Shown: in pieces, positions 46,806-57,700 of the stretch | How positions within the stretch are numbered: position 1 is the first letter of the stretch | Layout of the letters: every line of letters begins with the position of its first letter | Assembly (NCBI GenBank): GCA_934728065.1 | Contig: CAKVDW010000002.1 | Coordinates: forward strand, 62,001-126,000 | Length of the DNA: 64,000 nt | DNA from: an uncultured Campylobacter sp. | GTDB lineage: Bacteria > Campylobacterota > Campylobacteria > Campylobacterales > Campylobacteraceae | Direction of reading: 5' to 3' | Notes under the pieces: generated by a model | The model's input: the letters and a program-made list of their open reading frames with translations, nothing else | The model's database searches: none | Told to the model about the DNA's origin: nothing | Translations under genes and position numbers: made by a program

Positions 46806-48217
46806 AGCTGTGTAAATCCTAAATCCTGCAAAGTTGGCGTGTAAGAATTGTCAATAATTAAAGGGGTGATGATGAAAACGATTTCTGTTGAGCTTTGAGT
46901 TTGGCTACTTCCCTTAAATAAGCTGCCAAGCAGGGGAATTTTTGATAAAAAGTTGATAGAACTTTCATCAAGGCTTTCATTATGACTGATGAGTCCGCCT
47001 AAGACTAGGGTTTGGTTGTTTTCCATTTGCACGACTGTGGATAGCTTTTTTTGAATGGTATCTGGGGCAATGACTCGTGGTTCGCTTTGGCGGCGGTTGT
47101 CTTGAGGATATTTGAAGTTGCTTAAAGATGGGCTTATTCGCAACATTATCTTGCCATCATCTGAAATTTCAGGCAAGATATTCAGTAAAATGCCTATAAA
47201 TATGGAATAATTATTATAAATTTCGCTCACAGTTGTTCCGCTGTCCGTGCTTTTAGAGCTTTCTTTAACCTGATAGTTTATGGTATCTCCTACTGAAATA
47301 ATGGCTTGTTGGTTATTAAGTGCTACGAGTTTGGGATTTGAAAGCACCTTTGTTTTGCCATTTTGTGATAAAAAATTCATCACCGAATTTAAATTCAAAC
47401 CTACATTAAAGCCTAAATTTTTCACAAATAAATTACCATCATTTGTGTTTTGAAAGCTTATGAGAGAGTTTGAATTTTGAGCGTTTTGTGAGTTAAAATC
47501 TATGCTGAAATTTTGCCAATTAATCCCAGATGAATGACTCTTATCAAGGCTTACTGCAATAATGCTGACATTTATGGCAACTTGCTTTTTGAGCCTATTT
47601 TGCAACTGTTGTATATATTCTCTTGCTCGTTCAAGTTGGTTGAAAGTGCCGTTAATGGTTATGAGTCCTGCATTTGGGTTGATTATTACCGCTTTGGTTT
47701 CAAGCTCTGCTTCTGCGTTAAGCAAAGCAAGCAACTCTTTTTCTATGGTTTGCCAAAAATCAAATCTTTCCGAGCTTTTTATCATATTATCCTCAACAGC
47801 ACCTTCATCACCGCTTTTATAATCACTTTGTCTAGAGCGAGCATCAACAGAAGCTTTAGTTATGCTTTGTCCCTCACGCACCGAAGTGATATAGCCTAAT
47901 TTAAAGGTTTGGGTTTTAAGTGTTGAAATTCTTAAAATCTTGCCGTTAAAATCATAGTGAAGATTATTTTCTTTGATGAGTAAATCAAAAATTTCATTTA
48001 AATTTGCTTGTTTGGCGTTGATATTCTTTTGAATTTGAGAAATTTTTTCTTGTGCTTTACCGTCTTTAACCACTATGCTAAAAGAACACATTGAAGCAAA
48101 TTGCTCAAGTATCTCCTCACTGCTTGTGGATTCTAACACGCTAATGTCAAAAAGTCTTTTTTGACAATCAGCCTTTGAAAAAGTAGCAAAAATAAAAATT
48201 GCAATTAAATTATTCAA
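46802..48217 (-). CDS. ctsD: Secretin of the DNA-uptake system, CtsD-like
   Basis: 471 residues. It starts with TTG at 48217, overlapping the upstream gene by eight bases, with an exported N-terminus. N-domains with the short-helix/strand STN pattern are followed by the secretin barrel: VSIIAVSLDKSHSSGINW, KTKVLSNPKLVALNNQQAIISVGDTI, and the signature VLGGLISHNESLDES...IPLLGSLFKG...IVFIITPLII. It forms the outer-membrane channel of a type II secretion/type IV pilus-like machine; here DNA uptake is inferred from the neighbours. Confidence 0.85.
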   Translation of the reverse strand: MNNLIAIFIFATFSKADCQKRLFDISVLESTSSEEILEQFASMCSFSIVVKDGKAQEKISQIQKNINAKQANLNEIFDLLIKENNLHYDFNGKILRISTLKTQTFKLGYITSVREGQSITKASVDARSRQSDYKSGDEGAVEDNMIKSSERFDFWQTIEKELLALLNAEAELETKAVIINPNAGLITINGTFNQLERAREYIQQLQNRLKKQVAINVSIIAVSLDKSHSSGINWQNFSIDFNSQNAQNSNSLISFQNTNDGNLFVKNLGFNVGLNLNSVMNFLSQNGKTKVLSNPKLVALNNQQAIISVGDTINYQVKESSKSTDSGTTVSEIYNNYSIFIGILLNILPEISDDGKIMLRISPSLSNFKYPQDNRRQSEPRVIAPDTIQKKLSTVVQMENNQTLVLGGLISHNESLDESSINFLSKIPLLGSLFKGSSQTQSSTEIVFIITPLIIDNSYTPTLQDLGFTQL

Positions 48218-48548
48218 TAAAAACTTTATGACTAACCCTTTTTAGCTTGAGATAAAACCTATCTTCTTCCTTTTTGAGCAGGACAAAGCCTTGCTTTTGT
48301 GAAATTTCTATAATTTTAGCACCGCCAATTGTATCATCTTTTTGATACCATCGCTCGTTGATTTTTGCCCTATCATTAAAAATAGCCTGCAAATGTAAAG
48401 AATTGCTAGCACTTGTTTGCTCGTGAAAAAATGGATTTTTAAAATCCAAAACATTAAGGTTTTGTTTGAGAGTAAAATATGAATTAAAATCAAGCTCAGC
48501 ACACAAAAACGACACAAAAGCAAGCATAAATACAAAAATTTTTTTCAA
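48210..48548 (-). CDS. ctsR: Small exported protein of the DNA-uptake cluster, CtsR-like
   Basis: 112 residues, TTG start six bases after AAAGG, with a signal peptide (KKIFVFMLAFVSFLCAE). The mature part is short, with a strand-rich C-terminus (GGAKIIEISQKQGFVLLKKEEDRFYLKL) like pilus-assembly PilP/GspC HR domains. First gene of the ctsR-D-P-X order. No other clue to its role. Confidence 0.65.
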   Translation of the reverse strand: MKKIFVFMLAFVSFLCAELDFNSYFTLKQNLNVLDFKNPFFHEQTSASNSLHLQAIFNDRAKINERWYQKDDTIGGAKIIEISQKQGFVLLKKEEDRFYLKLKRVSHKVFIE

Positions 48549-48610
48549 CCCAAACCTTTCTAAAGATAATTATACAAAAAAGTTGTGATTTTCAAGTAAG
48601 TTTTAAATTT

Positions 48611-50913
48611 TTATTTTATACTGTATTTAAATTCCACAAAATAAACCCTACCCATAGCCAAACTCAGCTCATCAGCTTGAGCATACACGCTATAAAGCCT
48701 ATCTAAAATATTTTTTACCCCAACCAAAAGCACAAATTCATCATCATTTTTAAATTTTTTTATGTAATTAAGCCCCACATCTCCTAAATAATATCCGCCC
48801 TCATTTGCTTTTGATAGCTTATATTCAGTCATTTCGAGGGTATTATGCTCACTTGTGTAAGAGCCGTTTAGAAACACAGCTAAATTATTTTTTGAATTTG
48901 AAAAAATATCAAGCTCTACTCTAAAATTTGCTCTTAAATTTGGCACAAAAGGCACTTGTTCTCCTTTGAGTTTGTCTAGAAATTGATGAGGGTTGATTAT
49001 ATTTGTGTAAAGATAAGCTAGATTTTGGCTTAAATGAAGAACACCAAAGTTTTGGACAAAAGCAAAATCAACACCAACTCTTTGCGTATCGCCTAAATTT
49101 CGGTAAATGTAAGTTATAGGGCTGCTCTGGTTTGAAACCACTTCATTAAGAGTGTGAGTGAATGTTGAGGCTAAAAATACAAACACATTTAAACTCTTGC
49201 TTGAATAAAAGTGGTCTTTCCAACCAAGCTCAGCCTTAAAATACTTCTGGTTTTGTAAATTGTTGTAAGTGTTGCTAAAAAGAGCTGTAACTTCCGCGTT
49301 ACCTGCTTGTTTAATTTCATTATCGGGTTTAAAGTCAATAAATTCAAAGGCGCGTGGGCTTATAAAGCCAAGTTCGCTTTTTATATAAATATTTCCCGTA
49401 TTGCTGTATTTAAAATTTGGCATTAAATCAAGAGCATAAGTGTATCTTTTAAAGCGGTGGTTGAAATTTGGATTTTTCAAATACTGCGCCTTTAAACAAC
49501 CGTTTGTATTTGTGGAGCTACACTTAAAGCTTTGTTCGTTGGTGATGAGATAATTTGCATATTCTAATCTAAAACCGCCGTTTAAATCAAACCATTGAGC
49601 CAAATGCAAACTCTCATAAACATAAGGAGAAAGGGACATTTTTTGCCCTCTCATTAAAGAATAAGTATTAAGCTTTGTTTGGAGATTGTTATTGTCATAG
49701 CTATAATTCATCTTGCTCTTATGGTTTGCGTATTCAAAGGCGTTATCAAGCCCAAAAATCACAGTATTTAAAGCTATATCGTGTTTAAGCTTGAAATTTA
49801 CACCTACTGTGTGCTGATTAAGCTCGCTTCCCTCTAAACTTTTTGTATCAAAACCTTCGCTAACATCATAAAAATCATAAAGAATTTTGTTAAAGTGATA
49901 ATAACCCAAAGCCTCAAATTTAAGGTTATTGTTTTGTTTTTCATAATTTAAAAAACCTTGAAAATCACTCATAATAAATTTATTTATAGTATCACTTGCT
50001 GTATAACGCCATTGATTTTTAAGCTCGTCCTTTGTAAGATGATTATAAACTTGTCCGCTTGAATAAAAAGAACAAGTATAGCCACTTGGAGAAGTCGCAT
50101 CAGCTATACATCTTGGGGTTATGGTGTTAAGTCTTTTGGCAGGACTAGACAGCAAGGTGCGGTTGTAAAAAGAGTTAAAATCAAACCATTCATCAGGGCT
50201 TGGCTCGTATTGAAACTGTATGTTTGCTCCTAAATTTTGCGAAAAATCGCCCCTTTTGTATGCGCCACGGTATTCCAAACAGTCATAATACCAAGCCTTA
50301 CCAGCACCATCAACAAAGGCTGGTTCTTTTGGGCAGTTTTGACGCCAACCACGAAGATAAGGACCCTGTGTCCAAGGATTTTTATCAGTATATGCGAAGA
50401 ATTGAAAGGGTTCATTTAAGCCCGTATTTCGTGGAAAAGGCGTATAATCAGCACCCAAAGAGCCACTAATAAAAATTTTATCATTAATAGCCTTAGCACC
50501 GCTTATGTTGAAGTTACCACCTTGTAAGCCTTGTTTTTCTCCACTTGTGCCTTTGAGCGAAAAATCCAAAAATTCTTGCGAAGGCTTTTTACTGATGACA
50601 TTAATAACGCTCCCACCACCAGCATAAAGCACTTTGCTTGCATTAGGTATAAACTCAACAAATTCAACATTTTGTAAATTTATGTTTTTTAAATTTTGGG
50701 TATTTAGCGAAACTGTGTTCAAAAAAATCTTACTTTGTGATAAAAACACAAAGGCTTGCTCAAAATCATCGCTGTTTTTTATATTTTTTGCGTCAATGTA
50801 AATGACATTTGGACTTGTTTGCTCAGCAAAAATGAATGAGTTTGACAAGAAAAAACATAAAAGCTTTATAGCTAAAAAATTAAATCCCCCCCCCCTTGTG
50901 GAATTATCGACAC
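48611..50913 (-). CDS. TonB-dependent receptor, start region controlled by a G10 tract (OFF)
   Basis: Outer-membrane TonB-type receptor. The barrel frame is open from about 50890 to 48611 (plug VEFIPNASKVLYAGGGSVINVISKKP; C-terminus YFVEFKYSIK). The only start with a good ribosome site (AAAAGG, 7 bases) is GTG at 50913, in another frame: it reads MSIIPQGGG into the G10 tract and then stops. With G11 (or G8) it joins the signal peptide FLAIKLLCFFLSNSFIFA and gives about 767 residues. An internal TTG (50848) would lack the signal. A Cys-containing loop (CPKEPAFVDG...YYDCLEY) is present. Substrate unknown; it separates por from ctsR. Confidence 0.8.
50886..50895 (-). repeat. Poly-G10 tract at the 5' end of the TonB receptor
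   Basis: Ten C on the plus strand between the GTG start and the signal peptide. G11 or G8 would put the start in frame with the receptor. Confidence 0.85.
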
Positions 50914-50974
50914 TTTATATCCTTTTAAAATGATAAAAAGCGAAATTATAGCAAAAATTTTTTAAAATAAATTA

Positions 50975-51003
50975 AAGCCCCAACTTAAAGCAAGTCGGGG
51001 CTT
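50975..51003 (-). terminator. Rho-independent terminator of por
   Basis: On the minus strand AAGCCCC-G-ACTT pairs with AAGT-T-GGGGCTT (one G-T pair) over a 5-base loop, followed by TTTAAT. It starts just after the por stop. Confidence 0.8.
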
Positions 51004-51008
51004 AAGCC

Positions 51009-54000
51009 TTAATCCTCTTTATGATTAAAGCCCTTTTCATCGCTGAAATCTGCATTTGCTAAGCGTTTAAGCTGACGGTATCGGCGTTGCGCATCAGCCT
51101 TATTTTTAGCAAAAAGCTCCTCAGCTTCTTGTGGATTGCTTCTTTTGAGTGAATTGTAGCGAACTTCATTCATCAAAAATTCCTCATATAATGACCAATC
51201 TGGCTCTTTGCCTGTCATTACGAGAGGATTTTTGCCCTCATCTTGCAAACGCGGGTCAAAGGTATAAAGAGGCCAATAGCCACATTTTGTAGCCAAATCT
51301 CCTTGTTCGCCAGAATGTCCCAAACCGCCCTTGATACCGTGCGCTATACAAGGTGAATAGCAAATGATTAAGGAAGGTCCATCATAAGCTTCTGCAGCAA
51401 TGAGGGTTTTGATGAGGTGGTTATAATTAGCATTTGAATTAACCTGTGCTACAAAAATATAGCCATAAGTCATCGCAATTTGCCCTAAATCCTTCTTTTG
51501 TATAGGCTTACCAGCCGCAGCAAACTGAGCGACTGCGCCTGTTCGAGAAGATTTCGAGCTTTGTCCTCCTGTGTTAGAATACACTTCAGTATCAAGCACG
51601 AGTATATTGACATTTTCTCCACTTGCTAAAACATGGTCAAGTCCGCCATAACCTATATCATAAGCCCAACCATCACCACCAAAAATCCATTGAGATTTTT
51701 TACTCAAATACTGCTTAAGTCCTAAAATTTCTTGTGCCGTCTTGTTATCTTTAGCATTTTCAAGCAAAGGAATCATCTTATCCCTCAACTCAACAGATGC
51801 TTTAGTATCCTCTTTGTTGGCTATCCATTCTTTAAAAAGAGCAGATAAGGCGTTTGGAACTTCTTGCATATTTTCATTCATCACGCATTCTATGCGGTGT
51901 CTCATCGTTTCAGTGGCGATTTTCATTCCAAGCCCGAATTCAGCATTATCCTCAAAAAGCGAATTTCCCCAAGCTGGTCCGTGTCCATTTTTAATGCTTT
52001 TTCTGTAAGGCGTTGAAGGAGCTGAACCCCCATAAATCGAACTGCAACCCGTAGCATTAGCGATTATCATTCTTTCGCCAAAAAGTCTTGTGATAAGAGT
52101 TATATAAGGCGTTTCGCCACAGCCCGGACAAGCACCGTGAAATTCAAAAAGTGGTTGAGCAAACTGCGCACCTTTGGTATTTTCCTTAACCATAATATCA
52201 TCTTTATAACGAACCTGTTTAAAAAGATAATCAGCATTTTCTTGCTCTCCGCTGTCTATTTCCTCATCAAGTGGCACCATAACCAAAGACTTTTCCTTTG
52301 TAGGACATTCTCTAGCGCAAAGCTCACAGCCCGTGCAATCAAGCGGAGAAACTTGAATTTTAAAGCTTAACTTCTCGCCCTTTGTGCCTTTTGCTTCTAT
52401 GGCATTGTCCTTAACGCCTTGTGGAGCGTTTTTTAATTCATTTTCATCTATAAAAAATGGTCGTATAACAGCGTGCGGGCATACAGATGCGCATTGATTG
52501 CATTGAATGCAGTTTGACTGTATCCAGCGAGGCACCATAACGCCGACACCTCTTTTTTCAAATTCAGTTGTCCCACTTTCAAAATGTCCATCTTCATAGC
52601 CCAAAAATGCCGAAACAGGTAAGTCATTGCCCTTAGCCTTTTCCATAGGTCTGGCAATCTTTTCCACAAATTCAGTGCCTTTGTAAGCGTGAATTTCTTC
52701 TTTTTTGTTGATATTTAAGTCTTTCCAACTAGGATTTACTTCTATTTTTACCAAGCCTTCTCCACCAACATCAATGGCTTTGTAGTTCATCTCCACAATA
52801 GCTTCGCCCTTTTTGGCATAAGTTTTGTGCGCAAGTTCTTTCATAAATTTCTTAGCATCATCAAAGTCTATAATGTTAGTAAGCTTGAAAAATGCTGATT
52901 GCATAATGGTATTTGTGCGGTTACCCAAACCTATATCGCGGGCAAGTTTCGTGGCATTGATGATATAAAAATTCACCTGCTTTTGGGCTAATGTTTTTTT
53001 CACTTCATCGGGCAAATGCTTAACAGTTTCTTCAGCACTCCAAATGCTATTGAGTAAAAAAGTGCCATTTTCTCTTATACCCTCTAAAATATCATAGGTT
53101 TCAAGGTAGGCTGCCACACTACACGCTATAAAATGAGGTGTTGAAACCAAATAGGTCGAACGAATGGGCTTTTTAGAAAAACGCAAATGCGAACGAGTGT
53201 AGCCCCCACTTTTTTTGCTGTCATAAGCAAAATAAGCTTGTGCGTATAAGTCGGTGTTGTCGCCGATGATTTTGATTGAATTTTTGTTTGCTCCAACAGT
53301 TCCGTCAGCTCCAAGTCCATAAAAAAGGCATTCTGTGGTGCTTTCGTTGCTGAGTGAAATTTTTTCTTTCACTTCTAATGAAGTGTGGGTTACATCATCG
53401 ATTATGCCAACAGTAAAGCCATTTTTTGGCTTATCTTTTTTAAGCTCTTCAAAAACAGCAAACATTTGCGAAGGATCGACATCTTTAGAAGATAATCCAT
53501 ATCTGCCCCCCACTATCAAAGGAGCATTTTGCTTTCCATAAAAAGCCGCACACACATCAAGGTATAAAGGTTCGCCCAAGGAACCGGGTTCTTTTGTGCG
53601 GTCTAACACGGCAATCTTTTGCACTGTTTTTGGCATAACACCTAAAAAATACTCCAAGCTAAATGGTCTGTAAAGATAAACCTTTATCAAGCCTACCTTT
53701 TCGCCCTTACTGCAAAGATAATCAACCACTTGCTCTAAATTTTGAGTTACAGAACCCATAGCAATGATAATTCTTTCAGCGTTTTCATCACCATAATACA
53801 CAAAAGGTTTATAAGTTCTGCCCGTAATGTCTGAAATTTCTTTCATATAATCACTAACAATTTTAGGCAGGGCATCATAAAAGCGGTTGCTTACTTCTCT
53901 TGTTTGAAAATAAATGTCATCATTTTGTGCCGTGCCTCTTGTTTTGGGATTTTCTGGATTCAAACAGCTATTTTTAAATTCAGCTACGGCTTTTTTATCA

Positions 54001-54584
54001 AGCAATCTATCAAAATCAGCATAATCCATAAGTTCAATTTTTTGAATTTCGTGGCTGGTGCGAAAGCCGTCAAAAAAATGCAAAAACGGCACACGCCCCT
54101 TAATCGCACAAAGATGAGCTAAACCCGCTAAATCCATAGTCTCTTGCACTGAATGAGAGCAAAGCAAAGCAAAGCCTGTTTGTCTTGCTGCATAAACATC
54201 TTGGTGGTCGCCAAAGATAGACAAAGCTTGCGAGGCAATAGACCGAGCAGCCACATGAATTACACAAGGAAGAAGCTGCCCTGCAATCTTATACATATTT
54301 GGAATTTTAAGTAAAAGCCCTTGTGAAGCCGTGTAAGTAGTAGTTAAAGCTCCAGCTTGAAGTGAGCCGTGCACAGTGCCAGCTGCTCCAGCTTCACTTT
54401 GCATTTCTACAACCTTAACAGGAACACCAAAAAGATTTTTCTTACCTTGTGAAGCCCATATATCGGTATAATCTGCCATAGGCGAACTTGGCGTGATAGG
54501 ATAAATCCCCGCAACTTCGGTAAAAGCATAAGAAGCATAAGCTGCTGCTTCATTGCCGTCCATTGTCTTCATTACTTTAGCCAT
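51009..54584 (-). CDS. por: Pyruvate:ferredoxin/flavodoxin oxidoreductase
   Basis: 1191 residues, single-chain NifJ-type enzyme: pyruvate plus CoA to acetyl-CoA, CO2 and reduced ferredoxin/flavodoxin. Domains in order: pyrimidine-binding domain I (MDGNEAAAYASYAFTEVAGIYPITPSSPM), central domains, a 2x[4Fe-4S] ferredoxin domain (CIQCNQCASVCP and CTGCELCARECP near residues 690-760), then TPP-binding domain VI (HGACPGCGETPY, GDGWAYDIGYGG, EVYSNTGGQ). Essential central carbon enzyme in Campylobacter, where it lies next to ctsR; here a receptor intervenes. Confidence 0.95.
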   Translation of the reverse strand: MAKVMKTMDGNEAAAYASYAFTEVAGIYPITPSSPMADYTDIWASQGKKNLFGVPVKVVEMQSEAGAAGTVHGSLQAGALTTTYTASQGLLLKIPNMYKIAGQLLPCVIHVAARSIASQALSIFGDHQDVYAARQTGFALLCSHSVQETMDLAGLAHLCAIKGRVPFLHFFDGFRTSHEIQKIELMDYADFDRLLDKKAVAEFKNSCLNPENPKTRGTAQNDDIYFQTREVSNRFYDALPKIVSDYMKEISDITGRTYKPFVYYGDENAERIIIAMGSVTQNLEQVVDYLCSKGEKVGLIKVYLYRPFSLEYFLGVMPKTVQKIAVLDRTKEPGSLGEPLYLDVCAAFYGKQNAPLIVGGRYGLSSKDVDPSQMFAVFEELKKDKPKNGFTVGIIDDVTHTSLEVKEKISLSNESTTECLFYGLGADGTVGANKNSIKIIGDNTDLYAQAYFAYDSKKSGGYTRSHLRFSKKPIRSTYLVSTPHFIACSVAAYLETYDILEGIRENGTFLLNSIWSAEETVKHLPDEVKKTLAQKQVNFYIINATKLARDIGLGNRTNTIMQSAFFKLTNIIDFDDAKKFMKELAHKTYAKKGEAIVEMNYKAIDVGGEGLVKIEVNPSWKDLNINKKEEIHAYKGTEFVEKIARPMEKAKGNDLPVSAFLGYEDGHFESGTTEFEKRGVGVMVPRWIQSNCIQCNQCASVCPHAVIRPFFIDENELKNAPQGVKDNAIEAKGTKGEKLSFKIQVSPLDCTGCELCARECPTKEKSLVMVPLDEEIDSGEQENADYLFKQVRYKDDIMVKENTKGAQFAQPLFEFHGACPGCGETPYITLITRLFGERMIIANATGCSSIYGGSAPSTPYRKSIKNGHGPAWGNSLFEDNAEFGLGMKIATETMRHRIECVMNENMQEVPNALSALFKEWIANKEDTKASVELRDKMIPLLENAKDNKTAQEILGLKQYLSKKSQWIFGGDGWAYDIGYGGLDHVLASGENVNILVLDTEVYSNTGGQSSKSSRTGAVAQFAAAGKPIQKKDLGQIAMTYGYIFVAQVNSNANYNHLIKTLIAAEAYDGPSLIICYSPCIAHGIKGGLGHSGEQGDLATKCGYWPLYTFDPRLQDEGKNPLVMTGKEPDWSLYEEFLMNEVRYNSLKRSNPQEAEELFAKNKADAQRRYRQLKRLANADFSDEKGFNHKED

Positions 54585-54753
54585 TTAACTTCCTTAAATT
54601 TTTTTTAGAACAAATGCTTTTTATAAGCTTTTGTATATGATACTTTATTTTTACTTAAAAAGCATTTAACTTGTGAAAGAAAATCATCACAAAGACGAGC
54701 AAAAACTTACAAAATTTCATTTGAAACATTCTATCCTAGAAACTTTAACTTGC

Positions 54754-54759
54754 TATAAT
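54754..54759 (+). promoter_or_regulatory. -10 box upstream of carB
   Basis: TATAAT preceded by TTGC, 26 bases before the carB start in the divergent por-carB region. Confidence 0.5.
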
Positions 54760-54784
54760 TTTAGCTAAAATTCAAGGAATTTTT

Positions 54785-57700
54785 ATGCCAAAACGACAAG
54801 ATATTTCGACTATTTTACTCATCGGTAGCGGTCCCATCGTCATCGGACAGGCTTGCGAGTTTGATTACAGCGGCACGCAAGCAGCTAAAACGCTTAAAGA
54901 GCTAGGTTACAAGGTGATACTCATCAACTCAAACCCAGCTACCATTATGACAGACCCGCAGTTTGCGGACGCCACTTACATAGAGCCGATTACAAAGGAC
55001 AACATTTTAAGTATCATCAAAAAAGAGCGCGTTGATGCGATTTTGCCGACTATGGGCGGGCAGGTTGCCTTAAATGTAGCTATGGAGGTTTTTGAGAGTG
55101 CTGAATTTAAGGCGAATTTTAGCGAAGTGAAATTCCTTGGGGCAAAGCCAGAGGCGATTAAAAAGGGCGAGGACAGGCAAATTTTCAAAGAATGTATGAA
55201 AAAAATCGGTATGGATTTGCCAAAGTCAGCTTATGCTTATGATTATGATGAGGCTGAAAAGGCAGCCACGCAAATTGGCTTTCCGTTGATGATACGAGCG
55301 TCTTACACGCTTGGAGGTGCTGGAAGTGGCGTGGTATATAATATGGACGAGTTTAAAGAGCTTGCTAGCTCAGCCTTAGCGCTTTCGCCCATACACGAAA
55401 TTCTCATCGAAGAAAGCCTGCTTGGGTGGAAAGAATTTGAAATGGAGGTGATACGCGACAAAAATGATAACTGTATCATCGTTTGCAGCATAGAAAATTT
55501 CGACCCTATGGGCGTGCATACGGGAGATAGTATCACGGTCGCGCCTGCTTTAACGCTTACGGATAAAGAGTATCAAGCTATGCGCGATGCAAGTTTTGCC
55601 ATACTGCGCGAAATCGGCGTGGATACGGGCGGCTCAAATGTGCAATTTGCCATAAATCCACAAAACGGACGAATGATAGTCATCGAAATGAACCCACGCG
55701 TGTCGCGCTCATCAGCACTTGCGAGCAAGGCAACGGGCTATCCTATCGCAAAAGTCGCCACTCTTTTGGCTGTGGGCTTTTCTTTGGACGAGATTAAAAA
55801 CGACATTACGCTTACGCCAGCGAGCTTTGAGCCTGTGATTGACTACATAGTAACGAAAATTCCGCGTTTTGCCTTTGAGAAATTTCCATCAGCCAGCACC
55901 ACGCTTGGCACAGCGATGAAAAGCGTTGGCGAAGTGATGGCGATAGGCAGCAGCTTTAAAGAGAGCATTCAAAAGGCTTTATGTTCGTTAGAGCGCGGAT
56001 ACTCGGGCTTTGATGAGATAGTGGCGGATAAAAATGAGTTGATTTTTAAGCTGAGAAATCCTAACGAAGAAAGGCTTTTGTATCTCGCACAAGCCATAAG
56101 AGAGGGCTTTGGTGTCGATGAGCTTTATGAGCTTTGCAGGATTGACAAGTGGTTTTTAACGCAAATCAAAGAGCTTGTTGAATTTGAAAAGCAAATTGAT
56201 ATGGACATTTTAAACGATGAAAAAATGCTCCGCCTTGCTAAATCTATGGGCTTTTCTGACAAAATGATAGCGAATTTAATCAACGCCAAAGACAATTTAG
56301 AACTCACGCAAAATGACATTTACTACACGAGAATGAGCCTTAATATAAAGCCACAATACAACGAAGTGGATACTTGTGCGGGCGAGTTTAAGGCACTTAC
56401 GCCTTATCTTTACTCCACAATCAACGAAAATTCAGCCTTTGAAGGGCTAAATTCAAATGAAAATTCACAAAACGCTTGCGAAAAAACGCTCAATTCAAGC
56501 GAAAATTCACAAAGCCTTTGTCATTTTGAGCGTGGCGAAGAATCTCAACAAAAAAGCATAAATTTAAATAGAGATTCTTCGCTTTCTGCGAAAGCTCAAA
56601 ATGACAAGCTGGGCGAAAATTCAAGCTCGTGCGCTAACAAAAACGAGCCTAAAAAAGTGATGATTATAGGTGGAGGCGGCAACCGCATAGGACAAGGGAT
56701 TGAATTTGACTATGCTTGCGTGCACGCTTGCTTTGCGCTTAATGATATGGGCGTAAAAACCATAATGTATAATTCAAACCCCGAAACCGTAAGCACGGAC
56801 TATGACACAAGCGACATTCTTTATTTTGAACCTATTGATTTTGAGCATTTAAGAGGCGTCATAGAGCGCGAAAAGCCAGACGGACTTATCGTGCATTTTG
56901 GGGGGCAAACTCCGCTTAAATTCGCTAAAAGGCTCAGCGCATTTGGAGCTAAAATCATCGGCACGAGCGCAAGGGTGATTGATTTGGCAGAAGACAGAAA
57001 GAAATTTGCTGAATTTATCAACAAAATCGGCATAAATCAGCCCAAAAATTCCACAGCCACAAGCGTAGAAGAAGCCGCTATAAAGGCAAGCGATATAGGC
57101 TATCCTGTTTTGGTGCGCCCTAGCTATGTGCTTGGTGGGCGGGCTATGCGCGTGGTGCATAATGAAAGCGAACTTCGCCTTTATATGCAAGAAGCCGTGA
57201 GCGTGAGCGAAAAAGCCCCTGTTTTAATCGATGAGTTTTTACACAACGCCACAGAACTTGATGTCGATGCGATAAGCGATGGCGTAAGTGTCTATGTGGG
57301 CGGGATTATGGAGCATATAGAAGAAGCAGGAGTGCATTCTGGCGATAGCGCGTGCAGCTTGCCGCCTTGTAATTTGGACGAAAAAACCATAAATTTAGTG
57401 CGCCAAAAAACCCGCGACATAGCCTTAAATTTAGGCGTTGTCGGGCTTTTAAACATACAATTTGCCCTTTATAAAAACGAACTTTATATGATAGAGGTAA
57501 ATCCTAGGGCTTCTCGCACCGTGCCTTTTGTCAGCAAAGCCACAGGCTTGCCGCTAGCAAAGGTAGCCACGCGAGTGATGTGGCAAGGGGATTTAAAAGA
57601 GGCGCTTAAATTTTACGATGATTATGGCATAGTGGGCGAAAAGGGTGGGATTTTATGCCCTAAAAAGATGAATTTTATCAGCGTGAAAGAAGCTGTTTTT

